DNA from: Collinsella aerofaciens
GTDB taxonomy: Bacteria; Actinomycetota; Coriobacteriia; Coriobacteriales; Coriobacteriaceae
Assembly: GCF_002736145.1 (NCBI RefSeq)
Contig: NZ_CP024160.1
Location: forward strand, 620,001-684,000
Direction of reading: 5' to 3'
DNA length: 64,000 nt
Numbering within the stretch: position 1 is the first letter of the stretch; every line of letters begins with the position of its first letter. Both the position numbers and the translations under genes were made by a program. The notes beneath the pieces were generated by a model that was not told the origin of the DNA, ran no database searches, and was given only the letters and a program-made list of their open reading frames with translations. Shown one piece after another: positions 25,631-34,395 of the stretch.

Positions 25631-28057
25631 TTACGCGTGCCAGATCTCGTCGCGGTACTCGCGAATGGTGCGGTCGCTCGAGAACCAGCCGCTCGAGGCG
25701 GTGTTGAGCAGGGCCTTGCGGTTCCAGGTCTCCTGGTCGCCATAGCTGCCGGTGAGCTTCTCCCACGCATCCACGTAGCTGCGGAAGTCTGCCATGACCA
25801 GGTCGGGGTCGTTGTTGTTCATGAGCTCGTTGTAGATGCTCTCAAAGTTGCCCGAAAGACCGGCAAACGTGTTGTCCTTAAGCTCGTCCATCACGCGGCC
25901 CAGACGCTCGCGATCGTTGTTGAGCGTATCCCACGCAAAGTAGCTGTTCGATGCCCAGAGCTGCTCGACCTCGGGGGCGGTCAGGCCAAAGATGGCCTCG
26001 TTCTCGCGACCGGCCAGGTCGGCGATCTCGATGTTGGCGCCGTCGAGGGTGCCCAGCGTAATGGCGCCGTTCATCATGAGCTTCATGTTGGACGTGCCCG
26101 AGGCCTCCTTACCGGCCGTGGAGATCTGCTCAGAGATCTCTGCGGCGGGGTAGATGAGCTGAGCGTTGCTCACGCGGAAGTTGGGGATAAAGCAGACCTT
26201 CATGACCTCGTTCACACGGGCGTCATTGTTGATGACCTCGGCCACGGAGTTAATGAGGCGGATGGTCTCCTTGGCAAAGGTATAGCTCGAGGCAGCCTTG
26301 CCGCTAAAGATGAAGGTCGTCGGCGTCACGTGGAAGTTGGGATTGGCGATGCGACGGTTGTAGATGTCCATCACCTTCATGATGTTCATGAGCTGGCGCT
26401 TGTAGGCGTGGAAGCGCTTTACCTGAACATCGAAGACGGTGTTGGGGTCGATAACCAGACCGGTCTCGGCCTTAACGTAGGCGGCCAGGCGCTCCTTGTT
26501 GGCGCGCTTGGAGGCACCTACGGCCTTCAGGAACTCGGTGTCGTTCTGGAACTCCTTGAGTTTCTCCAGCTCAAAGGCGTCCTTCAGCCAGCCGTCGCCA
26601 ATGGCCTCGGTCACGAGCTTGGCATAGGTGGGGTTGGCCTCGGCAAAGAAGCGACGGTGCGAGATGCCGTTGGTCTTGTTGTTGAACTTCTCGGGCGTCA
26701 GGGCATAGAAGTCCTTGAGCACGATGTTCTTGATGATGTCGGAGTGGATCTTGGCCACACCGTTGACGCTGTGGCTGCAGATCACGGACAGGTTGGCCAT
26801 GCGAATCTCGCCGTCCCACAGAATGGCGGTCTGGCGCAGACGCTCCTGCCACCCCTCCTGCGTGGTGTCGAACGACTCGTGCCAACGACGGCTGATCTCG
26901 TCGATGATCTGGTACACGCGGGGGAGGAGCTTGGAGAACGTGCCGATGGGCCACTTCTCCAGAGCCTCGGGCAGGATGGTGTGGTTGGTGTAGCTCACGA
27001 CCTGGGTCACGATGTTCCAGGCGTCATCCCACTCGAGCTTCTTCTCGTCGATGAGGATGCGCATGAGCTCGGGGCCGCACATGGCGGGGTGCGTGTCGTT
27101 GGTGTGGATGGCCACAAACTGCGGCAGCAGCTCCCAGTTAGCGCCGTGCTCCTTCTCAAAGGTGTCGAGCAGGCTGTAGATGCCGGCCGAGACAAACAGG
27201 TACTCCTGCTTCAGGCGCAGCAGACGGCCGTGCTCGCCGGCGTCGTTGGGGTAGAGGATGGCGCTGATGGCCTCGGCCTCGGCGCGCTCGGCATCGGCCA
27301 GGGCGTAGTCACCGCGGTTGAAGGCTTCCAGATCGAAGTGCTCCTCGACCGGCTCGGCGGCCCAGACGCGCAGCTTGTTGACGGTCTCGCCGGCATAGCC
27401 CACAACGGGGATGTCATAAGGAACGGCCAGGATGTCCTGCGTATCCACCGTGCGGTAGAACGTGCGGCCGTTCTCCTCAAAGCCCTCTACATGGCCACCA
27501 AACTTGATGGTCACGGCCTTATCCTGACGACGGACCTCCCAGGGATAGCCGTGGGTGAGCCACTCGTCGGTGGCCTCGACCTGGCTGCCGTTGACGATCT
27601 CCTGCTTAAACAGGCCGTAGCGGTAGCGCATGCCGTTGCCGTAGCCGGCAATGCCCTCGGCTGCCATGGAATCCAGGAAGCATGCGGCCAGACGGCCCAG
27701 GCCACCGTTGCCCAGTGCCGGATCGGGCTCCTGGTTCTCGATGACGGACAGGTCAAAGCCCATGTCGTCGAGTGCCTCGGCAACCATGTCGCGCACGCCA
27801 AAGTTAAGCAGGTAGTTGTCGAGCAGGCGGCCGATCAAAAACTCGATCGAGAAGTAGTACACGCGCTTTTTGCCCTCGGCGGTGACGCGGGCGTCACTCT
27901 TGGTGGCAACGGTGCGCGCCTTCTCGGCCACGAGCTTGGCCAGGGCGTTAAAGCGATCCAGGTCGCTGGCGGCCTCGACGCTCTTGCCGCTGATGCTCAT
28001 GACGGCATCGCGATAGAGCTCGGTAAACTCCTGCTTGTTGTCGAAGATCTTATTCAT
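25631..28057 (-). CDS. glgP: Glycogen/maltodextrin phosphorylase
   Basis: Releases glucose-1-phosphate from alpha-1,4-glucan ends. 808 residues, normal for the GT35 family. The pyridoxal-phosphate site is complete (EASGTSNMKLMMNGAITLGT). Other conserved parts are GNGGLGRLAACFLDSMA and GYGNGMRYRYGLFKQ. GGAAAGGA precedes the ATG. It lies between glgB and glgC, so synthesis and mobilisation enzymes share one locus. Confidence 0.97.
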   Translation of the reverse strand: MNKIFDNKQEFTELYRDAVMSISGKSVEAASDLDRFNALAKLVAEKARTVATKSDARVTAEGKKRVYYFSIEFLIGRLLDNYLLNFGVRDMVAEALDDMGFDLSVIENQEPDPALGNGGLGRLAACFLDSMAAEGIAGYGNGMRYRYGLFKQEIVNGSQVEATDEWLTHGYPWEVRRQDKAVTIKFGGHVEGFEENGRTFYRTVDTQDILAVPYDIPVVGYAGETVNKLRVWAAEPVEEHFDLEAFNRGDYALADAERAEAEAISAILYPNDAGEHGRLLRLKQEYLFVSAGIYSLLDTFEKEHGANWELLPQFVAIHTNDTHPAMCGPELMRILIDEKKLEWDDAWNIVTQVVSYTNHTILPEALEKWPIGTFSKLLPRVYQIIDEISRRWHESFDTTQEGWQERLRQTAILWDGEIRMANLSVICSHSVNGVAKIHSDIIKNIVLKDFYALTPEKFNNKTNGISHRRFFAEANPTYAKLVTEAIGDGWLKDAFELEKLKEFQNDTEFLKAVGASKRANKERLAAYVKAETGLVIDPNTVFDVQVKRFHAYKRQLMNIMKVMDIYNRRIANPNFHVTPTTFIFSGKAASSYTFAKETIRLINSVAEVINNDARVNEVMKVCFIPNFRVSNAQLIYPAAEISEQISTAGKEASGTSNMKLMMNGAITLGTLDGANIEIADLAGRENEAIFGLTAPEVEQLWASNSYFAWDTLNNDRERLGRVMDELKDNTFAGLSGNFESIYNELMNNNDPDLVMADFRSYVDAWEKLTGSYGDQETWNRKALLNTASSGWFSSDRTIREYRDEIWHA

Positions 28058-28150
28058 ACGTTCCTTTCCCCCGGGGATGTTTCTCCCGGAACGGTTATGA
28101 CATGTATCCTACGCCCCCGCGGGGCGGGTATTACAGCTGTAACGGCTTTG

Positions 28151-30400
28151 TTACGCATCCTTGGCAGACGGCTTAACAGAAGCTGCCTTGGCCTTGGGAG
28201 CGGCCTTTTTGGTGGCTGCCTTCTTGGTCGTGGTGGACTTGGCCGAAGCCTTGGCAGCCTTCGCCTTAGCCGGAGCCTTCTTAGCAGCCGCGGCCTTGGG
28301 CTTCACCGAGGACGCACGCTTGCGCGTCGCCTTCTTGGGCTCCTCAACCACCGGCGGCTTATAGCTGCTGGGACCGCGGCGCTTAAGTACCACACCTGCC
28401 AGGCCGGGCACCTTAATCTCGATAGAATCCATCTGCCCGTTCCAGGGATAGGGCTCGCTCGAGCAGGTGTAGGGCTCCTCACCTGCATAGCCGCTGCCAC
28501 CGAACTCGGGACGGTCGGAATCGAAGATGACCTCCCAGTCACCCTCGCGCGGCACGCCCACGCGGAAGCTCTCGTAGCTTGCCGGGTCAAAGTTGATCAG
28601 GATCACCAGATCGTCATCGACGTCCTCGCCCTGGCGCACAAAGCTCACGATGGACTGCTTGGAGTTATCCGCGTCAATCCAGGTAAAGCCGTCGTCGGTA
28701 TAGCCACGCTCGTACAGGGCGGGCTCGGCGGTGTACAGGTGGTTGAGCGCCTTGATAAACGCCTGATGATGACGGTGAGTCTCGTACTCCTCGGTCAGGA
28801 ACCACTGGATGGACTCGTAGTAGCGCCACTCAATAAACTGGCCGATCTCGTTGCCCATAAAGTTGAGCTTGGCACCGGGGTGCGTCATCTGGTAGAAAGC
28901 CAGCGTGCGCAGGCCGGCAAACTGGCGCCACCAGTCGCCCGGCATGCGGCCGATCAGCGAGCACTTGCCGTGCACGACCTCGTCGTGGCTAAGCGGGCAG
29001 ATAAAGTTCTCGGTAAAGGCGTACATGATGGAGAACGTGAGCAGCCCGTGGTTGCCGGGGCGCCACGGAAAATCGGTCTGCATGTAGTGCAGGGTGTCGT
29101 TCATCCAGCCCATGTCCCACTTATAGTGGAAGCCCAGGCCGCCGTCCTGCGGCGGATAGGTCACGAGCGGCCACGCGGTGGACTCCTCGGCCATCATCAT
29201 CACGTCGGGGTAGTGCGCCTCCACGGCGCAGTTGACCTGGCGGATAAAAGCGCTGGCGTCCAGGTCCTCCTCGGTTCCGTACTTGTTGAACTTCTTTTGG
29301 CCCGGATCGTCGATGCCAAAGTTGAGGTACAGCATACTGGATACGCCGTCCATGCGAATGCCGTCAACGTGGAAGTTCTCGAGCCAATACAGCACGTTGG
29401 AGACCAGGAAGGAGCGGACCTCGCCGCGGGCGAAGTCAAACTTGTGCGTGCCCCAATTGGGGTGAATCTCGTGCTCAAACAGCATGTGGCCGTTAAAGGT
29501 GGCAAGGCCGTGGGAGTCGGCGCAAAAACCGCCGGGAACCCAGTCCATAATCACGCCGATGCCAGCCGCGTGGCATGCATCGATAAAGTGCATGAGCTGC
29601 TGGGGGTCGCCATAGCGTGACGTGGCGGCATAGTAGCCGGTCGTCTGGTAGCCCCAGGAGCCATCGAAGGGATGCTCCATGAGCGGCATGACCTCGATAT
29701 GCGTGTAGCCCATGTCGCGCACGTAGTCCACAAGCTCCACCGACAGGTCGTCGTAGGTGTAGAACTCGCCGCGCTGCGCGGGGAAGGGATCCATGGGACC
29801 GGGGTAGTTGCCGTACTCGTCCGGCTCGCCCTGCGGCTCATCGCCGTGGCGCTTCCATGAGCCAATATGCACCTCGTAGATGTTGAGCGGCTGCGACATG
29901 TGGTTGTGGCCGGCACGGCGCTTGAGCCACGCGGCGTCGTTCCACTTGTAGCCATCGAGGGTCCACAGCACGCTGGCGGTACCCGGAGGGCACTCGGCCT
30001 TAAAGGCATACGGATCTGCTTTGTAAAGCTTTTCGCCCTCGTTGGTCTCGATGAGATACTTATAGAGCTGGCCCTGCTCTGCGCCAGGAATAAAGCCTTC
30101 CCAGATAGCGCTCGTATGTACGGGCACCAGCGGGTTGGCTTCTTCATTCCAGTCGTTAAATTCGCCAATGACATGCACGCTCTTTACATCGGGCGCCCAA
30201 ACGCAAAAACGCCAGCCGCGCGTACGGTTCTGCGTGTCGGGGTGCGCGCCCATCTTTTCCCAGCTGCGCTCCCACGTGCCAATGCCAAACAGGTAGACAT
30301 CGTCCTTGGTGAGCTCCGGTGCGTGCGGGGCGGCTTTACGGGTTGCGGGCTTTTTAGCCGTTGGCTTTAGCTTTGTATCGCTCACGTTTGATCCCATCAT
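28151..30400 (-). CDS. glgB: 1,4-alpha-glucan branching enzyme with basic tails at both ends
   Basis: Introduces alpha-1,6 branches into glycogen. The GH13 core carries a CBM48-like N-domain (FCVWAPDVKSVHVIGEFNDW), DWVPGGF, FHVDGIRMDGVSSMLY (nucleophile), MMMAEESTAWP (acid) and PLSHDEVVHGKC. A short Lys/Pro/Ala stretch lies at the N-terminus (TAKKPATRKAAPHAPE). About 65 C-terminal residues form a Lys/Ala/Thr tail (TTKKAATKKAAPKAKA) like that of GlgA. The start is uncertain: ATG at 30400 or 30397, or the GTG at 30385. No strong ribosome site marks any of them, and a TTG further upstream is unlikely. Confidence 0.94.
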   Translation of the reverse strand: MMGSNVSDTKLKPTAKKPATRKAAPHAPELTKDDVYLFGIGTWERSWEKMGAHPDTQNRTRGWRFCVWAPDVKSVHVIGEFNDWNEEANPLVPVHTSAIWEGFIPGAEQGQLYKYLIETNEGEKLYKADPYAFKAECPPGTASVLWTLDGYKWNDAAWLKRRAGHNHMSQPLNIYEVHIGSWKRHGDEPQGEPDEYGNYPGPMDPFPAQRGEFYTYDDLSVELVDYVRDMGYTHIEVMPLMEHPFDGSWGYQTTGYYAATSRYGDPQQLMHFIDACHAAGIGVIMDWVPGGFCADSHGLATFNGHMLFEHEIHPNWGTHKFDFARGEVRSFLVSNVLYWLENFHVDGIRMDGVSSMLYLNFGIDDPGQKKFNKYGTEEDLDASAFIRQVNCAVEAHYPDVMMMAEESTAWPLVTYPPQDGGLGFHYKWDMGWMNDTLHYMQTDFPWRPGNHGLLTFSIMYAFTENFICPLSHDEVVHGKCSLIGRMPGDWWRQFAGLRTLAFYQMTHPGAKLNFMGNEIGQFIEWRYYESIQWFLTEEYETHRHHQAFIKALNHLYTAEPALYERGYTDDGFTWIDADNSKQSIVSFVRQGEDVDDDLVILINFDPASYESFRVGVPREGDWEVIFDSDRPEFGGSGYAGEEPYTCSSEPYPWNGQMDSIEIKVPGLAGVVLKRRGPSSYKPPVVEEPKKATRKRASSVKPKAAAAKKAPAKAKAAKASAKSTTTKKAATKKAAPKAKAASVKPSAKDA

Positions 30401-30622
30401 GACGCGGCAGCGTGTTGCCTTGGTGACTAGATGCGAAAGGTCCAAGGCTGCACGAATCGAAGGGACGGCGATAGTTCTATGATTCGTTCCACCTCGCGTG
30501 CTCGGTGGAACTTTCGGCAGAAACTACGATAACACCTGTACGTTACTTTTATGAAGGAAAGTGGTTTTAGGGCGGCGTTTAATCGGTAAGCGCCATGTTT
30601 AGACCACTGGCAGAATTGCCGT

Positions 30623-30710
30623 GGTAAAACTCTTGACAGTTTTACCAATTAGGGTTTCTAAATTGTTAGTCAGACGTTTGGTAAAACGTTTTTAGCAGGA
30701 TGTTTACCAT
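30623..30710 (+). promoter_or_regulatory. Promoter with inverted operator motifs upstream of the HAD gene (and glgB)
   Basis: GGTAAAAC (30623-30630) and GTTTTACC (30639-30646) form an inverted repeat overlapping TTGACA (30633-30638), a perfect -35 box; TTCTAA or TCTAAA 17-18 bases on could be the -10. A second dyad ACGTTT-GGTA-AAACGT lies at 30675-30688 and GTTTACCAT at 30702-30710. The same motifs stand upstream of the GH13-GH77 gene. The layout suggests repression in the divergent glgB/HAD region. Confidence 0.55.
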
Positions 30711-30731
30711 TTGACATCGAAAGGTTCGTTT

Positions 30732-31421
30732 ATGTCCCAGACCGCCGCCTCCAACGTTGCTTTTATTTTCGATTGCGACGGCACGCTGGTTAATAGCACC
30801 CCCGTTTGGGCCTATGCCCAGCCCGAGTTATTGCACCGCCACGGAGTTGACGTGACGGTCGACGATTTTGCCCAGTTTGAGCATTTGTCGCTCGAGGATG
30901 AGTGCCAGGCCTACCACGACACCTGGGACATTGGCGCGAATGGCGAAGAGCTGTATCGCGAGCTGAGCGATATTCTGATTGATGGGTACTCCAAGGTGCC
31001 GCCGCGCGAGGGCCTGCTTGCATTTTTGAAGCAGGCGCAGGAGGCGGGCATTTCCATGTGCGTTGCCACGTCTACGCCGGCCGAGCTGGTGCAGTCCGCG
31101 CTCGCTGGTGCCGGGCTCGATGCTTATATGGAGTTTGTTACCACGACGGGCGAGGCGGGACGTTCCAAGCAGTTCCCCGATGTGTACGAGTTGGCGCTGC
31201 GTCGCCTTGAGGAGCGCCATGGGCACAAGTTTGAGCGCACATGGGTGTTTGAGGACGCCGTCTTTGGCCTAAAGAGCTCTGGGGTCGTTGGCTTTAAGCG
31301 TGTAGGTATCTATGATCCGCACGGCCGCATGAAGCGCGACGACGTACGCGCCAACTGCGATATCTTTATCGACAGCTACGAGGAGCTGGATCTGGCCCGC
31401 GTACTTTCGTTTGAGGGATAG
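30732..31421 (+). CDS. HAD-superfamily hydrolase (beta-phosphoglucomutase/phosphatase type)
   Basis: 229 residues. HAD motif I is FIFDCDGTLVNSTP (nucleophile and acid Asp), motif II is near ATSTPAEL, and motif III/IV is KQFPDVYELAL ... FEDAVFGLKSSGVVGF. A helical cap sits between motifs I and II (subclass I). The ATG at 30732 has GAAAGG at 7 bases; a longer frame from 30711 lacks a site. Its position opposite glgB and the shared operator motifs suggest a sugar-phosphate substrate, which is inference. thiN follows after 9 bases. Confidence 0.88.
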   Translation: MSQTAASNVAFIFDCDGTLVNSTPVWAYAQPELLHRHGVDVTVDDFAQFEHLSLEDECQAYHDTWDIGANGEELYRELSDILIDGYSKVPPREGLLAFLKQAQEAGISMCVATSTPAELVQSALAGAGLDAYMEFVTTTGEAGRSKQFPDVYELALRRLEERHGHKFERTWVFEDAVFGLKSSGVVGFKRVGIYDPHGRMKRDDVRANCDIFIDSYEELDLARVLSFEG

Positions 31422-31430
31422 GCGAGGGCT

Positions 31431-32072
31431 GTGGCTTGCAAGGTATTAGTGGTCTGCGGCTCGCCAGTAGTTGCGAGCGCTGAGTTGTTGCGCCGCTTAG
31501 TAGGGGAGTGCGATTACGTTGTCGCCGTGGACCGCGGCCTGGATGCTCTGCTGGGTGCCGGTTTGAGCTGCGACGTATATGTGGGGGATGCCGACACGGT
31601 GAGCGACGCAGGCCGCGCGCTGGTCGATGCCGCCACCGACTTTGAAGTTGAGCGCCACGACCCGTACAAGGACTATACCGACCTGGCGCTGGCGCTCGAT
31701 TCCGTCCGACGCCGCTGGCCGGGTGCCGAAGTGGTTGCGACCTGCGCCACGGGCGGCCGCCCGGATATGGCCCTAAGCGTCCTAGGCCTACTAGCAACAT
31801 ACAAGGATGCCCCCGTCTGGATTGCCGAAGACGAGACCACGGCTCGCATTCTGCACGAAGGCGAATCGTGGACTATCGAAGGCGCCGAAAGCAAGACGTT
31901 CTCCATAATCGCAATCGCCCCCAACACCGAGGTAAGCGAACACGGCCTAGAATGGGAGCTAGATCACAGCCCCCTGGGCCTGTTGGCCGACACGGGCATC
32001 AGCAACGTCGTCAGGTCAACTGCCACGATCCAAGTCCACACCGGCACCGCCATCGCTTACCTCTACAAGTAA
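31431..32072 (+). CDS. thiN: Thiamine diphosphokinase
   Basis: Transfers pyrophosphate from ATP to thiamine. 213 residues, GTG start with GAGGG upstream. Family marks are VAVDRGLDALL, CDVYVGDADTVS (Asp cluster), the KDYTDLALAL stretch and TGGRPDMALSVLG. The C-terminal thiamine-binding beta domain follows (EGAESKTFSIIAIAP). Downstream of the HAD gene in the same short operon. Toward the end of the gene, codons shift to CTA/ATA-type choices not typical of neighbours. Confidence 0.9.
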   Translation: MACKVLVVCGSPVVASAELLRRLVGECDYVVAVDRGLDALLGAGLSCDVYVGDADTVSDAGRALVDAATDFEVERHDPYKDYTDLALALDSVRRRWPGAEVVATCATGGRPDMALSVLGLLATYKDAPVWIAEDETTARILHEGESWTIEGAESKTFSIIAIAPNTEVSEHGLEWELDHSPLGLLADTGISNVVRSTATIQVHTGTAIAYLYK

Positions 32073-32129
32073 GGTCTATCCACCGTCCCAGGAAAACCCG
32101 TAAGTAAGAGATTCAACCCAAAAAAGTCC

Positions 32130-32158
32130 TTGCATCAAGCAAAACATTCCCCTATAGT
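32130..32158 (+). promoter_or_regulatory. Promoter of tRNA-Ala copy 1
   Basis: TTGCAT (32130-32135), 17-base spacer, TATAGT (32153-32158), 14 bases before the tRNA. The same boxes and spacing precede the two other copies. Confidence 0.85.
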
Positions 32159-32171
32159 ATCTCCTCGTCAC

Positions 32172-32247
32172 GGGGGCGTAGCTCAGCTGGGAGAGCGCTT
32201 GACTGGCAGTCAAGAGGTCAGGGGTTCGATCCCCCTCGTCTCCACCA
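32172..32247 (+). tRNA. tRNA-Ala (GGC), copy 1
   Basis: 76 nt with full cloverleaf: acceptor GGGGGCG / CGTCTCC, containing the G3-U70 pair that marks alanine tRNAs. Anticodon arm CTTGA-CTGGCAG-TCAAG (anticodon GGC), T-loop TTCGATC, and an encoded CCA end. The body is identical to the copies at 57794 and 58682. Confidence 0.97.
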
Positions 32248-32257
32248 TCGTGATTGC

Positions 32258-32287
32258 AAAGGCCTTCGGGATCCCGAAGGCCTTTTT
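32258..32287 (+). terminator. Terminator of tRNA-Ala copy 1
   Basis: AAGGCCTTCGGG / CCCGAAGGCCTT arms with a minimal loop, followed by a T-run. It begins 11 bases after the tRNA. Confidence 0.9.
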
Positions 32288-32289
32288 TC

Positions 32290-32950
32290 ATGCCAAAATA
32301 CCTCGCGCCATAAACTCCAACCACACCATCAAAAAGTTGCACAATTTATTTCCCATGTCTGTACATAGTTTGTTAGACAAGCGCAATTACCAGTGCAGCT
32401 CGCTGCTCCATTTGTGCTTAAAGATCACCCTTAATCACCGCTAGCACCCCAATAACCTGCGCCAACGTGAACAACATCCCAAAACAACCCCCTTAAGCAC
32501 GCTAAATGAACGATATGTTGTCCACCACAAGCCAAATCAGTTTCGCTACCAGCTTGTGCTAGGATACCTAACGTTACATGAGTTCAACTGTGCTCGCGGC
32601 TCCAGCAAGTCACAAAGCGCAGGGTCGATCAGCATCCGGCCGTAACGGCGGTGCCAGAAACACCACGAGCTCCAATATCGATTGCCATGCGCGATTTTGC
32701 ACTTGGTTTTGCGGGCATTTAAAAGTTCGCATGGTGTAGTGCATCGAGTTGCTACGGCAAACCTCAGCAGTCTTCAGCTGTTTGCGTGCGGTCCAGTTTT
32801 GTTCCCGCTTGACTGGTTCGCACGCAGCCAGCTGGAGTCGCGGTCATTTTTGCGATACACGTCCGCGTCTCTAGCAACTGCATATATACATACCGTTCAC
32901 GGTGAGGCAGAGCCACGTGCTTGTCTAACTGGGCTCAGGGTTTGAATATG
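32290..32950. other. Gene-free leader region before the polysaccharide cluster
   Basis: About 660 bases of lower GC with no credible gene on either strand. It ends in the leader of the LoaP gene. TTGACT at 32812 and AT-rich steps around 32880-32895 could belong to a promoter for a long 5' leader, but none is convincing. Confidence 0.5.
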
Positions 32951-32984
32951 GAGCGCCTTCGCGCACAAGCGCCCTGGCGAAGCC
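32951..32984 (+). promoter_or_regulatory. Leader hairpin upstream of loaP
   Basis: Between 32951 and 32984 the transcript can pair CTTCGC with GCGAAG, or alternatively form GCGC-ACAA-GCGC. LoaP antiterminators are known to act through an RNA hairpin in the leader of the operon they control, so this is a candidate target. The link is inference. Confidence 0.35.
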
Positions 32985-33033
32985 ATACCCAAACCCCGTG
33001 AGCCACACGTAAGACAGCAAGGGGGTGGTGCTT

Positions 33034-33579
33034 GTGTGGTATGTGATCCAGGTCATTAACGGTCGCGAAGACGTTATGCGCGAGCGCATCGAGCGCGTGG
33101 TGCCAGTGGGCGCCATGCAAGAGATCTTTTATCCCCAATTTCAAACCGAGATCAAGGTACACGGCGAATGGGTCAATACGACCAAGTCTCTCTTTCCCGG
33201 TTATCTTATCTGCGACACGGAAGATCCCCGTACCGTGCAACAGTATCTGCTTCGCATGGACGACTTTGCCCGGGTGCTTTCCCAGGACGGTCAGTTTGTG
33301 CCGCTAGCAAAAGAAGAGGTCCAGCTTATTGGCGGCTTTACGCATAGGGGAGACCGCGTGGTGCCCATGAGCGAGGCCCTAAAAGACGGTGACCAAGTCG
33401 TAGTAACGGCAGGTCCGCTGCTGGGCCACGAGGGCCTTATCAAAACCATTAACAGACGCAAGAGCACTGCTTATTTGGAGCTCGATCTGTGTGGTCGACG
33501 CGTGACTACCCGCGTTGGCCTTGCTGTGCTTTCAGCCGAGCAGCGCGTAATGCGAAACGTTAAAAAGGCGATCGCCTAG
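33034..33579 (+). CDS. loaP: LoaP-type NusG paralogue (processive antiterminator)
   Basis: 181 residues with the NGN domain start MWYVIQVINGREDVMRERIE, the segment FPGYLICDT typical of specialised NusG proteins, and a C-terminal KOW domain (DGDQVVVTAGPLLGHEGLI). LoaP proteins let RNA polymerase read through terminators in long polysaccharide or antibiotic operons, and this one is the first gene of such a cluster. The start at GTG 33034 is preferred because the family begins MWYV and AAGGGGG lies 8 bases upstream; GTG at 33025 or 33028 would add three residues. Confidence 0.9.
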   Translation: MWYVIQVINGREDVMRERIERVVPVGAMQEIFYPQFQTEIKVHGEWVNTTKSLFPGYLICDTEDPRTVQQYLLRMDDFARVLSQDGQFVPLAKEEVQLIGGFTHRGDRVVPMSEALKDGDQVVVTAGPLLGHEGLIKTINRRKSTAYLELDLCGRRVTTRVGLAVLSAEQRVMRNVKKAIA

Positions 33580-33630
33580 CTGCAGACGGTTGCATCACAG
33601 AACAGGGAGGATCCCCGACCCGGGGTCGAA

Positions 33631-34395
33631 GTGTTGGAAGAGAACGTGTCGGATAAAACAGAATATGCAACGGATGCTCCAGCAGGTGCGGCGCTGATTG
33701 CTCAGGCCATGGACCGGCGTGAGGGCGCAGGCCGATACAGGGCCATGCAATCCATCATGGACTGGGATCGCTCGCGCATGGCGTACCGTGCAGTCAAACG
33801 CGCCTTCGACATCGTGTTCAGCGGTGCCGTGCTCGTCGTCATCGCGATTCCCAGTCTAATTCTCGCCGCGGCCATCCGGCTGGAGAGCGAGGGCAGCCCC
33901 TTCTACAGTCAGATCCGCGTGGGGCAGACCTGCCCCGACGGCAGTCTGACCATGTTCCGCATGTGGAAGTTCCGCTCCATGTTCCGAGACGCCGACGAGC
34001 GTCTCGCCGAGCTCAAGGAGCAGAACGAGATCGCCGGCGCGATGTTCAAGATGAAAGACGACCCGCGCGTCACCAAGATCGGCAGGTTTATCCGCAAGCA
34101 CTCCATCGACGAGTTCCCGCAGTTTCTCAACGTGTTCCTGGGCCAGATGTCGGTCGTTGGTCCGCGCCCGCCGCTGCCGAATGAAGTTGCGCAGTACACG
34201 AAATATGACCTACAGCGCCTTGCGGTAAAGCCTGGAATTACTGGCTGGTGGCAGGTAACGGACCGCAATGACACTGACTTTGATGGCATGGTCCGCCGCG
34301 ACCTGGAGTATATCGCCAAGCGTGGGGTGCTGACTGATTTAAAAATCGTTGTTCTTACGGTGATTGAGGTTCTGACCGGAAGCGGTGCGTGCTAG
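33631..34395 (+). CDS. Initiating sugar transferase (undecaprenyl-phosphate sugar phosphotransferase)
   Basis: 254 residues. Begins repeat-unit synthesis by moving a sugar-1-phosphate from a nucleotide sugar to undecaprenyl phosphate. It is the short form with only the catalytic domain: a hydrophobic hairpin (AFDIVFSGAVLVVIAIPSLI), then QIRVGQ ... MWKFRSM, KIGRFIRKHSIDEFPQ and SVVGPRPPLP. GTG at 33631 is given; GTG at 33646 (MSDKTEY) is equally possible because GGAAGAG lies just before it. The next gene starts on the base after its stop. Confidence 0.93.
   Translation: MLEENVSDKTEYATDAPAGAALIAQAMDRREGAGRYRAMQSIMDWDRSRMAYRAVKRAFDIVFSGAVLVVIAIPSLILAAAIRLESEGSPFYSQIRVGQTCPDGSLTMFRMWKFRSMFRDADERLAELKEQNEIAGAMFKMKDDPRVTKIGRFIRKHSIDEFPQFLNVFLGQMSVVGPRPPLPNEVAQYTKYDLQRLAVKPGITGWWQVTDRNDTDFDGMVRRDLEYIAKRGVLTDLKIVVLTVIEVLTGSGAC

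Noticed and set aside
25322-29620. A 1432-codon plus-strand frame across glgC, glgP and glgB
   Set aside because: Antisense of three well-supported genes in a GC-rich genome; the protein is Val/Leu/Gly/His-rich without domains.
32682-32945. Candidate gene in the loaP leader
   Set aside because: 87 codons with no ribosome site and no domain; composition and position fit untranslated leader.
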